From: Bacillota bacterium
GTDB lineage: Bacteria; Bacillota; Sulfobacillia; RBS10-35; JAJYVN01
DNA: 45,684 nt
Direction of reading: 5' to 3'
Assembly: GCA_021791815.1 (NCBI GenBank)
Contig: JAJYVV010000009.1
Span: forward strand, 1-45,684
Shown here one piece after another: positions 41,958 through 45,684 of this stretch. How positions within the stretch are numbered: the stretch's first letter is position 1; the number at the start of each line of letters is the position of its first letter. Made by a program: the position numbers and the translations under genes. Below the pieces are notes generated by a model. That model saw only the letters and a program-made list of their open reading frames with translations. It made no database searches and was not told the origin of the DNA.

Positions 41958-43796
41958 CTACCCCGGACCTCCGGCCCCGTCCCGCGGCGCGCCGGAGCCC
42001 GCACCCGAGAGCGGTCCGCCCGCGTCGTCCTGGCCCTGGGGCCGCGGCACCACCCGGCCGGCGGCCGCGCCGGTGGCGGGCGGCAAGCCGGTGCGGGAGG
42101 CGGCCGCGGTCGACGGGGACTGATCGAAGTCCTCCATGTCCCGATCTTGGACGCCGAGGCGCAACGCGATCTCCTCGACCTCGTCGCCGCTGATCTCGTC
42201 GCGTTCCATCAACGCTTCGGCGATCGCGTGGACGAAGGGTCCGTTCTCCTCCAGCAACCGGCGCACGCTCTCCATCGACTGGTTGAGGAGCCGCTCCACC
42301 ATCTTCTTCATCTGGGCGTCGGGCACGGACTGCTGGCCCATGCCCTGGATGAAGAGCGGCGAGTACAGGCTCCCTTCCATGCCCAGCGCCCCGACCATGG
42401 CGCCGGCCAACTGCGTGGCGCGGCGGAAGTCGTCGAGCACGCCGGACAACTTCGTCCCGAGAAAAAGTTCTTCGGCGGCGCGGGAGGCCAGCATGGTGCG
42501 CAGCTCCGCGCGCAGCTCCTGCTCGGAGGCGGTATGGCGCTCCTCCAAGGGCTTCCACGCCGCAAAGCCCAGCGCGTCGCCGTGCCGGACGATCGTCACC
42601 TTCACGAGGCGGTCCTTCTTGCGGGACAGGAGGTAGCGGGCCACCGCGTGGCCCGCCTCGTGGTAGGCGAGGCGGCGGCGGTCCTCCGCGGACATGGCGC
42701 GGATCGGCTGCCGCAGCCCCCACTCCCACATCTCCCGGGCCTCGGTGAAGTCACGGTACGAGACCTCGTCGCGATCCTCGAAGTGGGCCACGACGACGGC
42801 CTGGTTGATGATGTGCTTGATCATCACCGGCGTGAACCCGATGGTCTCGGCCGCCGCGCGGTGGAAGGGGAACTCCGGCGCGTGCTTGACCTTGCTCATG
42901 TAGTACTGCAAAAGGTCCAAGCGGCCGTCCATGTCAGGCGCGTCCACGGTGATCTTGTGGTCGAAGCGGCCCGGGCGGATCAGCGCGGGATCGAGGACGT
43001 CCGCCAGGTTGGTCGCGCCCATCGTGAAGACGTTGGGCCGTTCGACCTTGCCCCGGCGCAGGCCCATCTGCCGCAGCAGGCGGGGCAGCCATGCGGTCTC
43101 GATGCCGGGCGGGTCCATCTCCATCAGCAGCTGGTTCAGCATGCCGGTGTTCCCGCCGAACATGCCGCCCAACCCGCCCATGCCGCCGCCCGACATGCGC
43201 GAGGCACCGATGGCGTCGATCTCGTCGATGAAGATGATGGCCGCGCCGAACTCGCGAGCCATCTTCCGCGCCTTGCGATAGAGGCTCATGATCGTCAGTG
43301 TGCCGATGCCGAAGAACATGCTCTGAAAGGACGGCGCCGAGGCATAGCAGAAGGGCACGCCCGCCTCGCCCGCGATCGCCTGGGCGAGGTAGGACTTGCC
43401 GGTCCCCGGCGGGCCGACCAGCAGCAGCCCGCGGGGCACCTCGCCGCCCATCTCCTTGAAGCGCTTCACCCCGCGCAGCAGGGTCACCGTGCGCTCGGCG
43501 AAGTCGAGCACCGAGCGGTTCCCGCGGTAGTCCGCGAAGGTGATGCCGCACTCCTCAGGGTTCAGCCAGTATACGCGGGGCCGGGACAGGAACCAGAAGA
43601 TCGCGACGAACTGGATGACGGCCATGAAGATGAGCAGCATGACCTCGAACAGGGTGCTGAGGATGCCGCCGACCAGCGATCCGCCGTAGCCGAACTGGGG
43701 AACGAACCACGTGAAGTACAGGGCGACCAGAATGGCCACGACGGCCAACAGCACCGAATTGCGGCGGGCAAAGCGGGCCAGCCAGCGACTGAACAT
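41958..43796 (-). CDS. FtsH-like membrane AAA ATPase and zinc protease, divergent
   Basis: A 612-residue FtsH-type protease. Two N-terminal membrane helices (about 12-30 and 42-70) lie close together with a very short periplasmic loop, unlike the about 70-residue loop of standard FtsH. The AAA domain has GPPGTGKS (about 127), the pore segment SFQSMFFGIGTL in place of FVGxGA, IIFIDEIDAIGASR and RPGRFDHKI. A Gly/Met-rich insert follows the sensor region (about 200-220). The M41 protease site is YHEAGHAVAR (about 376) with a downstream Asp in LDDFRRAT. The C-terminal about 45 residues are low-complexity. Start ATG 43796 follows GAAGGTGGGG. It lies between the MreB-like gene and the secreted protein. 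Confidence 0.88.
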   Translation of the reverse strand: MFSRWLARFARRNSVLLAVVAILVALYFTWFVPQFGYGGSLVGGILSTLFEVMLLIFMAVIQFVAIFWFLSRPRVYWLNPEECGITFADYRGNRSVLDFAERTVTLLRGVKRFKEMGGEVPRGLLLVGPPGTGKSYLAQAIAGEAGVPFCYASAPSFQSMFFGIGTLTIMSLYRKARKMAREFGAAIIFIDEIDAIGASRMSGGGMGGLGGMFGGNTGMLNQLLMEMDPPGIETAWLPRLLRQMGLRRGKVERPNVFTMGATNLADVLDPALIRPGRFDHKITVDAPDMDGRLDLLQYYMSKVKHAPEFPFHRAAAETIGFTPVMIKHIINQAVVVAHFEDRDEVSYRDFTEAREMWEWGLRQPIRAMSAEDRRRLAYHEAGHAVARYLLSRKKDRLVKVTIVRHGDALGFAAWKPLEERHTASEQELRAELRTMLASRAAEELFLGTKLSGVLDDFRRATQLAGAMVGALGMEGSLYSPLFIQGMGQQSVPDAQMKKMVERLLNQSMESVRRLLEENGPFVHAIAEALMERDEISGDEVEEIALRLGVQDRDMEDFDQSPSTAAASRTGLPPATGAAAGRVVPRPQGQDDAGGPLSGAGSGAPRDGAGGPG

Positions 43797-43921
43797 CGGC
43801 CCCACCTTCTCTCGGCGAGGCGGTGGATAGGCGGGAAGGCGCGCCGCGGGCGCTCCATCCTGCCGCGCCCCACGCAGGTCCGGCGGCTCCGGTCCGGGCA
43901 CGACCGGTCGCGGTGGGGCCC

Positions 43922-43930
43922 ATTATACCA
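43922..43930 (-). promoter_or_regulatory. Extended -10 promoter (TGGTATAAT) for the FtsH-like gene
   Basis: The minus strand carries a perfect TATAAT with a TGG extension 126 bases before ATG 43796, striking in such GC-rich DNA. No good -35 is present, which fits extended -10 promoters. Confidence 0.6.
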
Positions 43931-43985
43931 GTGCGGCAGCGCCGAGGAACATCGGCGGGCCACGGGCGGCGGCGCGGCGGCGGGG

Positions 43986-45032
43986 TTACGCCTCGAGGGG
44001 GAAGTGGTCGACCTGCGGCTCGGGCGCGGCGGCCTCCTGACGGACGTCGCCCTGCCGGGCCAGGCGCGCCAACCCGCGCACGAGGCAGCGCCCGGAGTCG
44101 TCGGCCAGCGTGAGGGGAAGGCCGAGTTCCGCCTCCAGCAGCTCCCGGAGGCCCGGGACGCGCGCCCCGTTGCCGACCAGCAGCACGCCGCGGCTCTGCA
44201 CGTCCATGCGCAGGGCGGGCGGGCAGCGCGTGAAGACCTCGGTCAGGTGTTCGAGCAGCGCCGCCGTGGGGCGGCGCATCGCCTCGGCCGCGAACGACGA
44301 GGGCAGGGCGAGCGTGGTGAGCCTGCCCGTGAGGCGATCCTGAGCGGGGAGGCGGACGTCGCCGCCGTTCCGCTTCCACTGCTCGACGCAGACGCGGGGG
44401 ACGCGCACCCGGTGGGCGTCCTCGACCGCGGCGTGCAGCGCCGCGGTCCATTCATGGCCGCCCCCGGCCCGCTGGTCCGCGAGCACCGGGCGCCCGAAGG
44501 ACAGCACCGTGGCGCAGGTGCGCTGGGCGCCGACATCCACCACCATCATGCCGGGCAGCCCCGACGGGTCGACCCCGCCGCCCATGGACTGCGCGACGGC
44601 GCCGTCCCCGAACTGGAACTCCCGGACGGGCAGTTCGCGAAGGAAGGCCGTGAGCACGCTGCGCTCGAGGGGCGTCATGCCCGACGGCGCCGCGATGCAC
44701 AGACGGGGCCGCCAGAGGCGGCGACGCTGCAGGTGGTGGAGCAGCAGGCGGACCAGGAGGCGCGCGGCGCGCGTCTCGCTGAGGTGCCCCACCTCGACCG
44801 GCGGCGCGAGGCGCCAGCCTTCGGGCAGGCGCTCCTCCATGTGGAGGGCCCGCTTGCCGATGGCCTGAACGTGCCCCGAGGAGTCGAGGACGGCCCGCGC
44901 AGGTATCTCCATCAGGGAGCGGGCGCCGGCGTAGGCCAGGCGGAAAGCGTCCGTGCCCAGGTCCAGGGCGACGGTGGCGGGGCGCCAGAAACGCGCCCAC
45001 GCCGACGGCATATAGCGGACGGGGGTCGCCAC
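43986..45032 (-). CDS. MreB-like actin-family ATPase, divergent
   Basis: A 348-residue protein with the MreB fold order: phosphate-1 loop VALDLGTDAFRLAYAG, then ERLPEGWRLAPPVEVGHLSE (MreB: 'RPMKDGVIADF'), PRLCIAAPSGMTPLERSVL (MreB: 'PSGITEVERRA'), QFGDGAVAQSMGGG, phosphate-2 loop MMVVDVGAQRTCATVLSFG, and adenosine motif LLVGNGARVPGLRELLEAE. In true MreB phosphate-2 is DIGGGT; here it is DVGAQRT, and the membrane-binding loop differs. So this is a divergent cytoskeletal or PilM/FtsA-like actin homologue, perhaps with altered ATP use. GTG 45032 gives a normal N-terminus; ATG 45011 is an alternative. It lies upstream of the FtsH-like gene (190 bases apart). Confidence 0.75.
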   Translation of the reverse strand: MATPVRYMPSAWARFWRPATVALDLGTDAFRLAYAGARSLMEIPARAVLDSSGHVQAIGKRALHMEERLPEGWRLAPPVEVGHLSETRAARLLVRLLLHHLQRRRLWRPRLCIAAPSGMTPLERSVLTAFLRELPVREFQFGDGAVAQSMGGGVDPSGLPGMMVVDVGAQRTCATVLSFGRPVLADQRAGGGHEWTAALHAAVEDAHRVRVPRVCVEQWKRNGGDVRLPAQDRLTGRLTTLALPSSFAAEAMRRPTAALLEHLTEVFTRCPPALRMDVQSRGVLLVGNGARVPGLRELLEAELGLPLTLADDSGRCLVRGLARLARQGDVRQEAAAPEPQVDHFPLEA

Positions 45033-45276
45033 AGCGCCTCGTCCCCCCGGGGAACCGGTTGTTCGAGGAATCGCGCCGAAGCCCGCGGCGGCCCGCGGGC
45101 GGGGCCGCTCGCCAGGGGGGACCGGGGCCGGGGTCGCGGCAGCGCTGCCATCCGGGACCGGGCGGGTCCCGGACGGTGCGGAAGGCCGGGGCGGGCGGCG
45201 ATTCTCGACGCCTTCCGACGTTCCGCAGCCCATTTTGGTGGGGGGGCGGGAGCGGGGGCAAGGCGCACAACTTTCC

Positions 45277-45684
45277 TCAATTGGTATGGACTTCATGGAT
45301 CCGTCCTTCAAGGCCGGGCGTTGCGGCGACGCGCCGCTCCGGCGGCCCGAGCAGGGGGGGCCACCGGTCCGCGGGTACGACGGGCCCCGCGGCCGGGGCG
45401 CTCTCGAGGCATCCGTGGCGCAGGCGCAGGACCCCGTCCGCCCCCCCCAGGACGGCCTCGTCATGGCTGACCACCAGGAGCAGCGCCCCGCGCTCTCGAC
45501 GGTACTCGTGGAGGAGCCCCATCAGTTCCGCCCCGCTGTCCCGGTCCAGCGCGGCGGTCGGCTCGTCCGCGAACAGCACGACGGGGCTGTTCATCAGGGC
45601 GCGCGCCGCGGCCACCCGCTGCCGCTGACCGCCCGAGAGTTCGTGGGGGAGCCGGCCGCCGCAGCGGCCCAGCCCGAGCCGCGC
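45277..45684 (-). CDS. ABC transporter ATP-binding protein, C-terminal part
   Basis: The gene runs off the right edge; 135 residues of the C-terminal half are visible. The signature HELSGGQRQRVAAARAL is followed by VVLFADEPTAALDRDSG (Walker B and D-loop) and LLLVVSHDEAVL with the switch His. This is the LolD/MacB/FtsE type of ATPase, which drives membrane-subunit transporters. The last 40 residues are a variable Pro/Arg tail. No permease is visible within the window; it would lie beyond the edge. Confidence 0.9.
   Translation of the reverse strand, partial: ARLGLGRCGGRLPHELSGGQRQRVAAARALMNSPVVLFADEPTAALDRDSGAELMGLLHEYRRERGALLLVVSHDEAVLGGADGVLRLRHGCLESAPAAGPVVPADRWPPLLGPPERRVAATPGLEGRIHEVHTN

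Overview
The window comes from a very GC-rich bacterium (by eye well over 70% G+C, with codon third positions almost always G or C). A c-di-AMP (ydaO/yuaA-class) riboswitch, LutABC-type lactate oxidation and an RhaEW-type rhamnose pathway fit a high-GC Bacillota-like lineage (Symbiobacterium/Limnochordia/Thermaerobacter kind). The many phytanoyl-CoA-dioxygenase-like, Gfo/Idh and VCBS proteins would also suit Armatimonadota- or Chloroflexota-like groups. Taxonomy cannot be settled from this sequence.

Layout. 1-6.3 kb: 3' end of an NAD(P)-epimerase-like gene, a decayed TetR regulator, a MarC membrane protein, an ABC-F ATPase with an attenuator-like leader, an isochorismatase-like hydrolase, Tag DNA glycosylase and a DUF151 protein. 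6.4-15.6 kb: an unknown glycine-rich-tail protein, an AraC regulator, three separate PhyH-type dioxygenases, a monofunctional AICAR transformylase, and the broken remains of Uma2, membrane-LuxR and ankyrin-repeat genes. 15.8-22.3 kb: a K+ channel followed by an L-rhamnose operon (FGGY kinase, RhaEW aldolase-dehydrogenase, RhaI isomerase, small membrane peptide). 22.4-27.5 kb: an MMPL exporter divergent from lutA and a LutB-LutC fusion. 27.5-34.3 kb, all minus strand: a hypothetical protein, a VCBS/FG-GAP protein translationally coupled to a Gfo/Idh oxidoreductase, a ruined heparinase II/III-like gene and an APH-type phosphotransferase.

34.3-38.9 kb: a promoter, a c-di-AMP riboswitch and a CPA2-type cation/proton antiporter with universal-stress domains, then a decayed transposase and tRNA-Leu(CAA). 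38.9-40.8 kb appears to be decayed coding DNA. 40.8-45.7 kb, minus strand: a signal-anchored unknown protein, a divergent FtsH-like AAA protease, a divergent MreB-like protein and the 3' end of an ABC-transporter ATPase.

How the genes fit together. RhaI, the kinase and RhaEW would turn L-rhamnose into DHAP plus L-lactate, and LutA/LutBC, encoded 2.4 kb downstream, would oxidise lactate to pyruvate. The nearby VCBS protein and heparinase-like remnant hint at plant or algal polysaccharides as the rhamnose source (inference). K+ handling appears twice (TVGYGD channel; c-di-AMP-controlled antiporter). At least five genes are broken by multiple frameshifts, and two carry in-frame TAG codons, so the accessory genes look decayed while the metabolic core is intact. 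Assembly error in GC-rich DNA is the main alternative.
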